This document shows, piece by piece, positions 1-9,380 of a stretch of DNA of 47,673 bases. The stretch is from UBA2108 sp002713215 (GTDB lineage Bacteria > Bacteroidota > Bacteroidia > Flavobacteriales_G > Salibacteraceae). A program made the position numbers and the translations under genes. The stretch covers positions 1-47,673 of the forward strand of contig CALAPY010000070.1 of NCBI GenBank assembly GCA_937891015.1, in the 5' to 3' direction. The notes beneath the pieces are model-generated. The model made no database searches and had not been told where the DNA came from. It saw nothing but the letters and a program-made list of their open reading frames with translations. How positions within the stretch are numbered: the stretch's first letter is position 1; each line of letters begins with the position of its first letter.

Positions 1-29
1 GGACGTTGGTAAATATCAATTTATATTTC

Positions 30-686
30 ATGTATAAAGCAAAAATTGTAATTATTGAAGATGAATTCTTCGCAGCGGATCATTTAGGAGATTTGGTGGA
101 AGATTTGGGGTTCCAAAAGCATGGGATTTTTCATAGTGGAGAAGACTTTTTAGCGAAAACCGATTGGGAGTTTGACGCTGCGCTAGTCGATATTTTTCTG
201 GCTAAAAAAATAACAGGTTTGGAGGTCGCTGCAGAAATGACGAAAAAAAACAAACCCTTTATATTTCTTACTGCCAATAAAGACCAACAAACATTAGTTG
301 CAGCGGCTAAACTAAATCCTGAGGCATACCTCAGTAAGCCTTTTAATACCAACGATGTTACCGCTTCTCTTGAAAAAATCAGGTATAAGTTGGTTCCAGA
401 AATTAAACTTCGTGGAGGAGGTGGACTCGAAACAATAAAACCCAGCGATATCCTATTCATAAAATCGGATGGGGCCTATGTTGAAATAGAAACCCCGAAG
501 AAAAAAATTATTCAGCGGCTGTTGCTCCATGAGTTCCTGGAAGAGCTTCCCGAGAATTTTAAACGAGTCCACCGATCTTACGTCGTTAACATGGATTTCG
601 TTGAACAGTTTAACTCGCGGTATGTGGTTGTTGGAAAACATAAAATTCCGATCTCGAGAAGTTATAAGGGTGTTCTAGAGCACTAG
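30..686 (+). CDS. LytTR-family response regulator
   Basis: Two-component response regulator of 218 residues, predicted to bind DNA when phosphorylated by a histidine kinase. The receiver domain (about residues 1-120) shows the acidic pair E10/D11, the phosphoacceptor D54 (ALVDIFLA), T81 (FIFLTANK) and K103 (YLSKPF). A LytTR DNA-binding domain fills about residues 125-218 (IKPSDILFIKSDGAYVEI, FKRVHRSYVVN). I chose the ATG at 30; an in-frame TTG at 6 would add eight residues that do not look like receiver sequence. No kinase is visible, but the window begins only 29 bases upstream, so its partner may lie just outside. The gene precedes a run of exported-protein genes, which are plausible targets (inference only). 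Confidence 0.9.
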   Translation: MYKAKIVIIEDEFFAADHLGDLVEDLGFQKHGIFHSGEDFLAKTDWEFDAALVDIFLAKKITGLEVAAEMTKKNKPFIFLTANKDQQTLVAAAKLNPEAYLSKPFNTNDVTASLEKIRYKLVPEIKLRGGGGLETIKPSDILFIKSDGAYVEIETPKKKIIQRLLLHEFLEELPENFKRVHRSYVVNMDFVEQFNSRYVVVGKHKIPISRSYKGVLEH

Positions 687-815
687 CGCCTAGCCATCTA
701 ATACCGTAGCTTTTCATTACCACCAATGTCGTTTATAACATCTTCGAGTCATTCACATCAACAATTCTGGACCTGTCGGTAATTCTAAATAGTGTTGTCT
801 ATCAAACGAAACACT

Positions 816-1289
816 ATGTTATTACGATTCATAATTACCTTTTTGCTTGTAAGTGGAGCAACGCTCCTCGGACTAGCTCAAAACAATACGGTTAGCTCTG
901 GTTCAGACATTACTGGATCGGGAGGAAATGTAAGTTATTCAGTAGGTCAGGTATTCTACACATCTGCAGATTCCAATGGGATTTCAAGTACGGCAGGCCT
1001 TCAACAGGCCTACGTTATCACCTCCTCGAAATACGACCCAATTATACCCACCCTTCAGGTGAAGGTTTACCCTAACCCGGCAGTCGATAGGCTTACGGTT
1101 GAAGTAAACGATGAAAATGGAGAAGAGTATACCTGCGCCTTATATGACATGCAGGGCAAGGTTATTCTTCAATCCCGTGTAACAGATAAAACTTCTCTGT
1201 TGACGCAGGACCTGCCAGCATCAAACTATGTTTTAAAAATCTCGAATGCGCAAACCACAGTCAAATCATTTCACATCATTAAAAATTAA
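816..1289 (+). CDS. small T9SS-sorted secreted protein
   Basis: Secreted protein of 157 residues. It has an N-terminal signal peptide (MLLRFIITFLLVSGATLLGLAQ), a short middle domain with GGNVSYSVGQVFYT, and a C-terminal T9SS type A sorting domain from about residue 85 (VKVYPNPAVDRLTVEV, ending KSFHIIKN). The ATG at 816 places the signal peptide at the extreme N-terminus; a GTG at 792 would add eight unhelpful residues. The sorting domain implies export through the Sec and type IX systems to the cell surface or medium. The gene sits 11 bases upstream of the giant fibre gene, so the two are probably co-transcribed. The middle domain has no function I can name; its placement suggests a partner or anchor for the fibre (inference). 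Confidence 0.85.
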   Translation: MLLRFIITFLLVSGATLLGLAQNNTVSSGSDITGSGGNVSYSVGQVFYTSADSNGISSTAGLQQAYVITSSKYDPIIPTLQVKVYPNPAVDRLTVEVNDENGEEYTCALYDMQGKVILQSRVTDKTSLLTQDLPASNYVLKISNAQTTVKSFHIIKN

Positions 1290-1300
1290 ATAAAATAGAT

Positions 1301-4300
1301 ATGAAGAGTTTATTCATCACCATTGGGCTAGTGTTGACAAGCTTTTTAGCGCTTGCACAAGCTCCATCAAATATTACCTATCAGGCAGTTATCAGAAATA
1401 CAGATCAAAGTCTGGTTTCCAATAAAACCGTTGGACTGCAAATTTCGATTCTATCCGGTTCAGAAACCGGTCCGGTCGAATATCAGGAAACTCATACTCC
1501 TCAAACCAATCAAAACGGATTGTTAACGGTTGAAATAGGAAGTGGAACTGTAGTTTCGGGAGACCTTTCTGCCATCGATTGGAGTAAGGGTCCATTTTTT
1601 ATTAAGACAGAAACGGATCCAACCGGAGGAAGCAACTATACCATTACTGGAACTAGTAAATTGCAAAGCGTTCCATTTGCACTCTATTCTAATGTTGCTA
1701 GTAAATTGATTGGTGGAGAAAAAGATTCAATTTTTCTAAAATCGGTTGCTGGGGGAATTACGTCGGCAGACACCACAAAATGGAATAATCCCGCTCAAAC
1801 TTCCCAAATTGATTCTGCTGGCATTGCCGCTCTAGGATATGTTGCGGGGCCACACACTGTTGACACCAAGCTAGACTCTACTGGGGTCGCTTCATTAGGA
1901 TATGTTGCAGGTCCTAAAACGGTGGATACTGATGACCAAACACTAAGCCTATCGGGTGACACCTTAACTATTGCGGATGGGAATTCCGTAAGACTTGGCT
2001 CTATTGATACTAAATTGGACTCTACAGGAGTAGCAGCCCTAGGCTATGTGGCTGGACCACATACGGTGGATACTAAACTCGATTCGAATGGGATTGCCGC
2101 GCTTGGATATGTTGCAGGACCTCATACTGTAGATACTAAGCTAGACTCCGCTGGAGTTGCAGCTCTAGGTTACGTTGCTGGCCCCAAAACAATTGATACA
2201 GACACCCAATTGGATTCAGCTGGTGTAGCTGCCTTGGGATATGTAGCAGGACCACACACGGTTGATACTAAGCTAGACTCTGCTGGAGTAGCGGCCTTAG
2301 GGTATGTTGCCGGACCAAAAACAATTGATACAGACACTCAATTGGATTCAGCAGGAGTTGCCGCACTTGGATTTGTAGCTGGTCCACATACAGTTGATAC
2401 TAAATTAGATTCTTCTGGAATTGCTGCACTAGGATACGTTGCTGGCTCCAAAACAATTGATACAGACACCCAATTGGATTCAGCTGGTGTAGCTGCCTTG
2501 GGCTATGTGGCTGGCCCACACACGGTTGACACCAAACTCGATTCGAGCGGAGTTGCCGCGCTTGGATTTGTTGCAGGACCACATACGGTTGATACTAAGC
2601 TAGACTCTTTTGGTATAGCAGCATTAGGTTATGTAGCTGGTGCACATACCATTGATACCAAATTGGATTCCGCTGGAATTGCTGCTTTAGGATTTGTTGC
2701 TGGTACTCCAGCTGCTGCTACTGATTTAAAAGATGCCGATGCAGATACCAAAATTCAAGTGGAAGAAACTGCCGATGACGATAAAATTCGTTTTGATGTT
2801 GCAGGAACGGAAAAATGGGTAATGACGGGTTCACGTCTAGAGCCATCAAATACCGGAAGCTCTGTATTTATTGGTGGTTCAGCAGGAAGCAAAGACGATT
2901 TATCCTCTAACGGCAATGTGGGTGTTGGTAATTTATCCATGCGTGACAATACTTCAGGTTCTTCCAATACGGCTGTTGGTGCAGCCTCATTAATTTTTAA
3001 TACAACAGGAACTAATAATACAGCAAATGGCACCAGCGCTCTTTTTTGGAGTAAAATAGGTAATGACAATACGGCCGTAGGCTATAATGCGCTATATTAT
3101 AACAATAGCGGCTCTGATAACATTGGAGTCGGTAGCGAGGCAGGTAGCAATAACCAAACAGGTAGTCGAAATGTCTCAATTGGTAACCAAACCAATCATA
3201 ACAACAGCTCCCCTATGACTACTGGTAATTCTAATAACGTAACCATTGGTCACCAGTCTGGTTACAAGCTTGGTGATAATGATTCAAGTAACGTTCTTTT
3301 AGGCTACCAATCAGGCTACAATGAAACGGGTAGTAATAAATTATATATCGCCAATGACTCCTCTTCGGCTCCTCTTATTTATGGTGATTTTGCAAGCGAT
3401 AGTTTGGTAGTAAACGGAGACCTCACCACAACAGGTGAGGTTAAAATACCAACAGGCGCAGGTGCTGGCAAGGTGCTTACTAGTGACGCTAATGGTGTTG
3501 CGACATGGCAAACAACCGCTACAAGTACCCCAACCAATGTTGTTGACGCTGATGCTGATACCAAAATTCAGGTTGAAGAATCCACTGATGAAGATAAAAT
3601 ACGATTCGATGTCTCAGGAGCTGAAAATTGGGTGATGGTTGGACAACGGCTAGAAGCTACAAACGCTGGTAAAGACGTCTTTATTGGTGAAGGTGCTGGT
3701 AAAGTAAATAATAACGTTACTTCAACAGTTTCCAACGTTGGAATTGGGCAAAATGCTTTGGCGAAGAGTACTGTTTCTGGCAACGTGGTTGCCATAGGAA
3801 ATGGTGCGATGGAAAATGCAACTGGAGTATCTGCCAGAACCACAGCTGTAGGTGGCGGGTCTTTAGCAAACAATAGTGGAAAATTTAATTCTGCATTTGG
3901 CTCGGGAGCTGGCTCCTCTAACACTACAGGAGAAAGGAACACATATGTAGGTTTAAGCTCTGCTTATGGAAATAAAACGGGCAGCGAAAACACTGTTGTT
4001 GGAGCAGCTGCTCTCGTTAGTGACTCAACAGGTAGTCAAAATACAGCAATCGGGGGATCAGCCGGAGGCCTAAATTATACAGGAAGTGGAAATGTGTTTT
4101 TAGGTTACAAGTCCGGTTACAATGAAACCGGTAGTAATAAATTATATATAGACAATGGCCCTTCATCAACGCCTCTTATTTATGGAGATTTTGCAAAAGA
4201 TAGCTTGGTCGTAAATGGCGACCTCACCACAACAGGTGAAGTTAAAATACCAACTGGCGCCGGAGCAGGCAAAGTGCTCACTAGTGATGCGAATGGTGTT

Positions 4301-6910
4301 GCAACTTGGCAAACCACCGCTACTAGCACCCCAACCAATGTTGCTGATGCGGATGCCGATACTAAAATTCAGGTTGAAGAATCCACTGATGAAGATGCAA
4401 TTCGGTTTGATGTTGCTGGAACAGAAAAATGGGTAATGACAGGAAGTCGATTAGAATCTAAGAATACTGGTTCGTCGGTGTTTATAGGAGACGGTGCAGG
4501 AGCAAATGACGATTTATCCTACAATAGAAACGTATTTATTGGTGATTCTGCTGGTGCTGCAAATACAACCGGTACATATAATACCGTTTCTGGTTTTCAA
4601 TCTCTAAAAACCAACACCACAGGTATATGGAATACTGCAATTGGTTATAAAACTCTACATAGTAATGTTTCTGGAAAAAATAATGTCGCAATTGGAGGTA
4701 ACGCTCTAAGGAACAACACCACCGGAGAAAATAATGTAGCTACTGGTTTGGGTGCTTTATTCAATAATACAACTGGGAAATTTAATGTTGCATTGGGAAC
4801 TGGTTCACTAGCAGCGAACACAACAGGAACGGATAATACTGCAACGGGAAACAATTCACTTTCGAAAAACACAACGGGAAATCAAAATACAGCCTATGGC
4901 GCTGCATCTCTTTATTTTAACACAACAGGATCTAAGAATGTTGCTGCTGGTTTTTATTCTTTATTCAAAAACACTACTGGACATTCAAATTCTGCGGTGG
5001 GCTATCAAGCGCTCTTAAATAATACGACGGGCTATGAAAATTCTGCAATTGGTAACAATTCACTCAACAAAAACACTACAGGTTTTCAGAATGTTGCTAA
5101 TGGGGTAAGTGCACTCCATAATAACACAACAGGAAACTATAATGTGGCAGTAGGAGCCTATGTTCTTGTTGAAAACACAACAGGAAGTTTTAATACAGCT
5201 GTAGGTAGAGCCGCTCTAACCAAAAACACTACAGGACACAGCAATTCGGCTATTGGTAGTTCTACCTTAGTGAATAACACTACTGGGTTTCGAAATACAG
5301 CTTCTGGATACAACGTATTGAATAAGAACACCACAGGAAGTGATAACTCTTCTTATGGAGCACTAGCTATGGAAAACCATACTACTGGCGGAGGAAACAG
5401 CGCCTTTGGTGTTGCAGCTTTACGGGCAAATACAACTGGTGGGTATAACTCTGCATTTGGTCAGGATGGCTTGGCTCAGAATACAACAGGCTCATACAAC
5501 ATTGCCGTGGGACGACGTGCACTATTTAAAAACACTACCGCGAGCAATAATGTAGCTGTTGGAGGTTTTGCCCTTCAAGAAAATACAACAGGATATAATA
5601 ATAGTGCCCTTGGCCATGAAGCATTAAAAAGTAACACAACAGCTTTTAATAATGTTGCCGTTGGTAATTATTCCCTTCATAAAAATACTATAGGATCGCA
5701 TAATAGTGCCCTTGGTTTAAACGCTTTAAATAATAACACTACGGGTGGTTTTAATTCCGCGGTAGGTACTCGAGCACTATATAGTAATACAACAGCAATT
5801 AAAAATGTTGCCGTTGGTGCTTATTCCCTTTATAAAAACACTACTGGTCAGTACAACACCGCTGTTGGCGTTGATGCATTGCATAATAATACAACAGCTT
5901 CTAGTAATGTTGCATTCGGTCACCGCGCATTGTACAGTAACACAACAGGTACTGACAATCTTGCAATTGGTGAAAATGCGCTTGAGAAAAACACAACAGG
6001 TCCTGGCAATCTCGCAATTGGAAAAACAGCCCTTCAAAATAATACAACAGGATTCAGTAATCTCGCAATAGGACAGATAGCTCTTCAAAATAATACAACA
6101 GGATTCGGAAATCTCGCAATTGGTTACCAGTCACTTAATGCTAATACTACTGGTACCCGGAATATTGCAACAGGTTTTGGAGCGCTAGCTGCTACTACTA
6201 CAGGAAGTAATAATGTTAGTTATGGATATCGGACGTTGAGATTAAACGTTACAGGAAGTAATAACCTTGCAATGGGTTATGAAGCCGGTTATTTGTCAAC
6301 AGGTTCAGGTAACGTATTTTTAGGTAGTAGAGCTGGATTTAACGAGACCGGTAGTAACAAACTGTACATTGATAATAGCAATACCTCCACACCTTTAATC
6401 CATGGAGATTTCTCTACGGATAGAATAGGAATTAACCGGGTAGCAACTACCAATACCTTGGAAGTTGGCGGAAATGCCAGTAAAGCTTCGGCTGGTTCCT
6501 GGTTGGGTAACTCCGATAAGCGCCTTAAAACTGATATCATTTACATGAACAGCGAGGAAATGCTTGCCAAGGTGTTGGATATGAAAGGAGTGTCCTATCA
6601 ATGGAACGATACAGTTACTGGTATTCAACGACCAGAAGGTGTACGTTTTGGGTTTATTGCTCAAGACTTACAAAAAGTTTGGCCTACAAATGTTAGCACG
6701 GATAATCTGGGATACTTGCAAACTGCTTATGGAGAGTATGATCCCATGTTTGTTGAGGCCATTAAGGCGTTGACCAAAAGAACCGAAGAGCTTAAGGATG
6801 CCCAAGTTCAATTGAAAGCCAGTATGGAAGAATTAGAGGCTTTGAAAGCACAAATGGACGTGATTAGAGCGAGCATTTCAGAATTAAAAGGTAGAGCTTC
6901 TATTAAATAG
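1301..6910 (+). CDS. giant repeat fibre protein with C-terminal S74 self-cleaving chaperone
   Basis: Exported fibre-like protein of 1869 residues. The order is: signal peptide (MKSLFITIGLVLTSFLALAQ); a beta-rich N-terminal domain to about residue 130; 13 DSxGxAALGYVAG repeats (about 171-468); three blocks each introduced by KIQVEExxDxDxIRFDV; long arrays of NTTGxxNxAxGxxAL repeats resembling YadA-head or phage-tail-fibre beta-rolls; and a C-terminal intramolecular chaperone. The chaperone carries SDKRLKTDI with Ser1738 and Lys1743, the five-residue spacing of the S74 catalytic dyad. A coiled coil (about 1820-1869) ends the chain. In S74 proteins the chaperone trimerises the fibre and then cleaves itself off just before this serine. 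I see no T9SS sorting domain, unlike the neighbours, so the export route is unclear. It is probably a surface adhesin or filament. Confidence 0.85.
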   Translation: MKSLFITIGLVLTSFLALAQAPSNITYQAVIRNTDQSLVSNKTVGLQISILSGSETGPVEYQETHTPQTNQNGLLTVEIGSGTVVSGDLSAIDWSKGPFFIKTETDPTGGSNYTITGTSKLQSVPFALYSNVASKLIGGEKDSIFLKSVAGGITSADTTKWNNPAQTSQIDSAGIAALGYVAGPHTVDTKLDSTGVASLGYVAGPKTVDTDDQTLSLSGDTLTIADGNSVRLGSIDTKLDSTGVAALGYVAGPHTVDTKLDSNGIAALGYVAGPHTVDTKLDSAGVAALGYVAGPKTIDTDTQLDSAGVAALGYVAGPHTVDTKLDSAGVAALGYVAGPKTIDTDTQLDSAGVAALGFVAGPHTVDTKLDSSGIAALGYVAGSKTIDTDTQLDSAGVAALGYVAGPHTVDTKLDSSGVAALGFVAGPHTVDTKLDSFGIAALGYVAGAHTIDTKLDSAGIAALGFVAGTPAAATDLKDADADTKIQVEETADDDKIRFDVAGTEKWVMTGSRLEPSNTGSSVFIGGSAGSKDDLSSNGNVGVGNLSMRDNTSGSSNTAVGAASLIFNTTGTNNTANGTSALFWSKIGNDNTAVGYNALYYNNSGSDNIGVGSEAGSNNQTGSRNVSIGNQTNHNNSSPMTTGNSNNVTIGHQSGYKLGDNDSSNVLLGYQSGYNETGSNKLYIANDSSSAPLIYGDFASDSLVVNGDLTTTGEVKIPTGAGAGKVLTSDANGVATWQTTATSTPTNVVDADADTKIQVEESTDEDKIRFDVSGAENWVMVGQRLEATNAGKDVFIGEGAGKVNNNVTSTVSNVGIGQNALAKSTVSGNVVAIGNGAMENATGVSARTTAVGGGSLANNSGKFNSAFGSGAGSSNTTGERNTYVGLSSAYGNKTGSENTVVGAAALVSDSTGSQNTAIGGSAGGLNYTGSGNVFLGYKSGYNETGSNKLYIDNGPSSTPLIYGDFAKDSLVVNGDLTTTGEVKIPTGAGAGKVLTSDANGVATWQTTATSTPTNVADADADTKIQVEESTDEDAIRFDVAGTEKWVMTGSRLESKNTGSSVFIGDGAGANDDLSYNRNVFIGDSAGAANTTGTYNTVSGFQSLKTNTTGIWNTAIGYKTLHSNVSGKNNVAIGGNALRNNTTGENNVATGLGALFNNTTGKFNVALGTGSLAANTTGTDNTATGNNSLSKNTTGNQNTAYGAASLYFNTTGSKNVAAGFYSLFKNTTGHSNSAVGYQALLNNTTGYENSAIGNNSLNKNTTGFQNVANGVSALHNNTTGNYNVAVGAYVLVENTTGSFNTAVGRAALTKNTTGHSNSAIGSSTLVNNTTGFRNTASGYNVLNKNTTGSDNSSYGALAMENHTTGGGNSAFGVAALRANTTGGYNSAFGQDGLAQNTTGSYNIAVGRRALFKNTTASNNVAVGGFALQENTTGYNNSALGHEALKSNTTAFNNVAVGNYSLHKNTIGSHNSALGLNALNNNTTGGFNSAVGTRALYSNTTAIKNVAVGAYSLYKNTTGQYNTAVGVDALHNNTTASSNVAFGHRALYSNTTGTDNLAIGENALEKNTTGPGNLAIGKTALQNNTTGFSNLAIGQIALQNNTTGFGNLAIGYQSLNANTTGTRNIATGFGALAATTTGSNNVSYGYRTLRLNVTGSNNLAMGYEAGYLSTGSGNVFLGSRAGFNETGSNKLYIDNSNTSTPLIHGDFSTDRIGINRVATTNTLEVGGNASKASAGSWLGNSDKRLKTDIIYMNSEEMLAKVLDMKGVSYQWNDTVTGIQRPEGVRFGFIAQDLQKVWPTNVSTDNLGYLQTAYGEYDPMFVEAIKALTKRTEELKDAQVQLKASMEELEALKAQMDVIRASISELKGRASIK
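1811..2705 (+). repeat. 13 tandem DSxGxAALGYVAG repeats
   Basis: Coding tandem repeat inside the fibre gene. Thirteen units contain the core DSxGxAALGYVAG and mostly alternate between linkers PHTVDTKL (63-nt unit) and PKTIDTDTQL (69-nt unit). Several units are almost identical at the DNA level: the stretch beginning ccaaaacaattgatacagac near 2184 recurs near 2449 for about 50 bases. This points to recent duplication or gene conversion. The unit count may vary between strains. Confidence 0.85.
4562..6295 (+). repeat. 34 consecutive 17-residue NTTG repeats (51-bp period)
   Basis: Coding array of 34 consecutive units, each exactly 17 residues, with the consensus NTTGxxNxAxGxxALxx and no indels. 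Related but less regular units occupy about 2900-3300 and 3720-4110. Such Asn/Gly/small-residue periodicity is typical of beta-roll or beta-solenoid fibre shafts; the fold assignment is inference. The last unit leads into GSGNVFLG and ETGSNKLYIDN, a cap-like motif that also closes the two earlier blocks. Confidence 0.9.
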
Positions 6911-6936
6911 AAGAATAACATTAAAATCATATCATT

Positions 6937-9291
6937 ATGCGTATTAAAATTACATTACTAGTTGGTTTTTTATCGAATTTTTTGGCATTGTCCGCTCAAA
7001 ATTATGAATGGACTGCAACAAGTTCTATTTCGCAATACAATGAATATTCTATAACTCATGATGCGCATGGAAATGTATATACCGTTGGTCAATTTAAAAA
7101 AACCGTGGATTTTGATCCAGGTTCTGGAACTACGAACCTAACGTCCGTAGGTGCGGAAGATGTATTTATTCAAAAATTGGACGCATCTGGGAATTTTATC
7201 TGGGCAAAGTCATTTGGAGGAAAATCTTATGATTCTCCCACCTCAGTAAAGGTAGATGCAAATGGAAATATATATGTTTTGGGTAGCTTTCGGGATACTG
7301 TTGATTTCGATCCCGGTGTTGGCATCAACAATCATATTTCAGCTGGTGTGGATGACGCTTACATACTTAAACTAGATTCATTGGGAGGATTCATTTGGGT
7401 AAAATGTTTTGGTGGGAGTTCAATTGTATATCCTGTAGTTTTAAAATTGGACACATTCGGCCATATTTATACGTCGGGTTCCTTCTATGGAACAACAGAT
7501 TTTGATCCCGGTTCAAGCGTTTACAACTTGGGGGTAAGTTCAGGTAGTGTGCTTGACATTTTTATTCAAAAATTGGATACGGTTGGGAATTTTATTTGGG
7601 CAAGATCGTTCGGCGGTTCTAATTATGAAGCGGTAAAGGACCTAAATGTAAATTCAACAGGAGTTGTGTATACCGCTGGTTGGTTTAGAGGAACCGTAGA
7701 TTTCGACCCAGGGCTAGGAACCTCCTATCGAAGCGCTGGATCAAATGCTCGCTCATTTGTACAAAAAGTAGACACTGCTGGTAATTTTATTTGGGTAAGG
7801 GATTTTGTTGGGACTGCTATCTCTGAAGCAAGGTCGATTGAAACTGATGCTCGAGGAAATATTTATACGCTAGGGGACTTTGGCGGAACTATCGACTTTA
7901 ACCCCGGCTCTGGAACTTATAACATTACTTCTTTGGGCTCTGCTGATGCTTACATTCAAAAAATGGATTCGGCTGGAAATTTTATTTGGATCAAACGATG
8001 GGGAGGTGTTGACAATGAATCGGTTTACGATATGCAGTTAGGTTCGGATGGAAATTTATATTCCATTGGGGCATTTGGTGATACTGCAGATTTTGACCCG
8101 GGTACGGGAACCCTTAAACTTTTTTCTAACGGAAGAGCAGATGTCTTTATTCACAAAATGGATACGGCAGGAAACTTTGGCTGGGCAGTTTCTTTTGGAG
8201 GAACAGATTATGATTATGGTCATGATTTGAGTATTAATTCTTCTAATGTTATTTATTCAACTGGTTATTTTAAAGGCAATGTTGACTTTGACCCGGGATC
8301 TGGTATTGATACCATCAATTCCGGTAATGTAAATGCTATGTTTGTTCATAAACTAAATCAATGTGTAAATACAACCGCCACTGATAGTCGAACAGTCTGT
8401 GACTCTTTAAAGTGGATCGACGGTAAAACGTATACGGCGTCCAATAATTCCGCAACCCATACTCTGTCTAATGCAGGCGGATGTGATTCCATTGTTACCC
8501 TAAACCTAACCATCAATAAGCCAACAACAAGTATGGATACTAAGACGGCCTGCGATTCGCTTACGTGGTTAGATGGTAACACCTACAAAACGGCTAACAA
8601 TTCGGCTACTCATACTTTAACCAATGCTGCCGGATGTGATTCTGTGGTAACGCTGGATCTTACCGTAAACAACTCTTCTACGGGTAACGATGTGGTAACG
8701 GCCTGCTTTTCATGGAAGTGGATCGATGGCAACACCTATACGACATCGAACAATACAGCTACCCATACCATAACCAACGCGGCAGGTTGCGATTCGATGG
8801 TTACCCTTGATTTAACGGTAAACACCTTGGATACTTCAATCACCAAAAATGGGATAACGCTAGCGGCTAAAGACTCCAACGCTACTTATCAATGGATCGA
8901 TTGTAATAATGGAAATGCACCAATAAGTGGAGATACAAATAAGAGCTTCACAGCAACCGCGAATGGAAGTTATGCGCTGGTGATTAGCAAAAACAGTTGT
9001 ACGGATACCTCAAGCTGTGTTGAAATTACCCAGGTGGGTGTAGATGATTTTTCGATTGTGAGCCTAGTGTCTATTTACCCCAACCCTACCACGGGCAACG
9101 TATACATCGACTTGATGGGCGTTGAAAAAGTTTCAGTTGATATAATTAATGCAATGGGACAAGTTGTAATGGAACGTATAGACATAAGCGACAAACACCA
9201 CTTGTTAGAATTAAATGAAGATGCTGGGGTATACTTTATCAGAATGTATACCCACAAAAAAACAGGTTCCTTTAAACTATTAATAGAGTAG
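6937..9291 (+). CDS. T9SS-sorted secreted protein with predicted seven-bladed propeller
   Basis: Secreted protein of 784 residues. A signal peptide (MRIKITLLVGFLSNFLALSAQ) is followed by seven repeats of about 55-60 residues (about 30-475). Each has a DFDPGxGT motif, and the first six continue into an FIQKLDxxGNFIWAKSFGG-type strand pattern, as in SBBP-type beta-propellers. Three repeats of about 47 residues follow (about 488-629; CDSLxWxDGxTY, then HTLTNAxGCDS, with paired cysteines). Next is an Ig-like segment (YQWIDCNNG), then a T9SS type A sorting domain (about 707-784; IYPNPTTGNVYIDL). The segment YQWxDC to DTSxC is shared with the next gene, indicating domain shuffling. It begins 26 bases after the fibre gene, so one transcript is likely. 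Its ligand is unknown. Confidence 0.85.
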   Translation: MRIKITLLVGFLSNFLALSAQNYEWTATSSISQYNEYSITHDAHGNVYTVGQFKKTVDFDPGSGTTNLTSVGAEDVFIQKLDASGNFIWAKSFGGKSYDSPTSVKVDANGNIYVLGSFRDTVDFDPGVGINNHISAGVDDAYILKLDSLGGFIWVKCFGGSSIVYPVVLKLDTFGHIYTSGSFYGTTDFDPGSSVYNLGVSSGSVLDIFIQKLDTVGNFIWARSFGGSNYEAVKDLNVNSTGVVYTAGWFRGTVDFDPGLGTSYRSAGSNARSFVQKVDTAGNFIWVRDFVGTAISEARSIETDARGNIYTLGDFGGTIDFNPGSGTYNITSLGSADAYIQKMDSAGNFIWIKRWGGVDNESVYDMQLGSDGNLYSIGAFGDTADFDPGTGTLKLFSNGRADVFIHKMDTAGNFGWAVSFGGTDYDYGHDLSINSSNVIYSTGYFKGNVDFDPGSGIDTINSGNVNAMFVHKLNQCVNTTATDSRTVCDSLKWIDGKTYTASNNSATHTLSNAGGCDSIVTLNLTINKPTTSMDTKTACDSLTWLDGNTYKTANNSATHTLTNAAGCDSVVTLDLTVNNSSTGNDVVTACFSWKWIDGNTYTTSNNTATHTITNAAGCDSMVTLDLTVNTLDTSITKNGITLAAKDSNATYQWIDCNNGNAPISGDTNKSFTATANGSYALVISKNSCTDTSSCVEITQVGVDDFSIVSLVSIYPNPTTGNVYIDLMGVEKVSVDIINAMGQVVMERIDISDKHHLLELNEDAGVYFIRMYTHKKTGSFKLLIE

Positions 9292-9380
9292 AGCTGAAAA
9301 GAACAGTCGAAAGTTATTTGAAGTTATTTTATGGAATGTGTTACCAAAATACAAGTTGATAAACGCTAAAAACAAACAAT

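Noticed and set aside
1..12. Possible end of an upstream kinase gene (frame reading G-R-W-stop)
   Set aside because: Only three codons are available, too few to support any call.
2755..6664. Many open frames on the opposite strand of the fibre gene
   Set aside because: They are shadows created by the repetitive codon pattern of the real gene and have no start signals or protein features.
1301..6910. Possible prophage origin of the S74 fibre gene
   Set aside because: It carries a signal peptide and sits among T9SS cargo genes; no phage structural, integrase or lysis genes are present.
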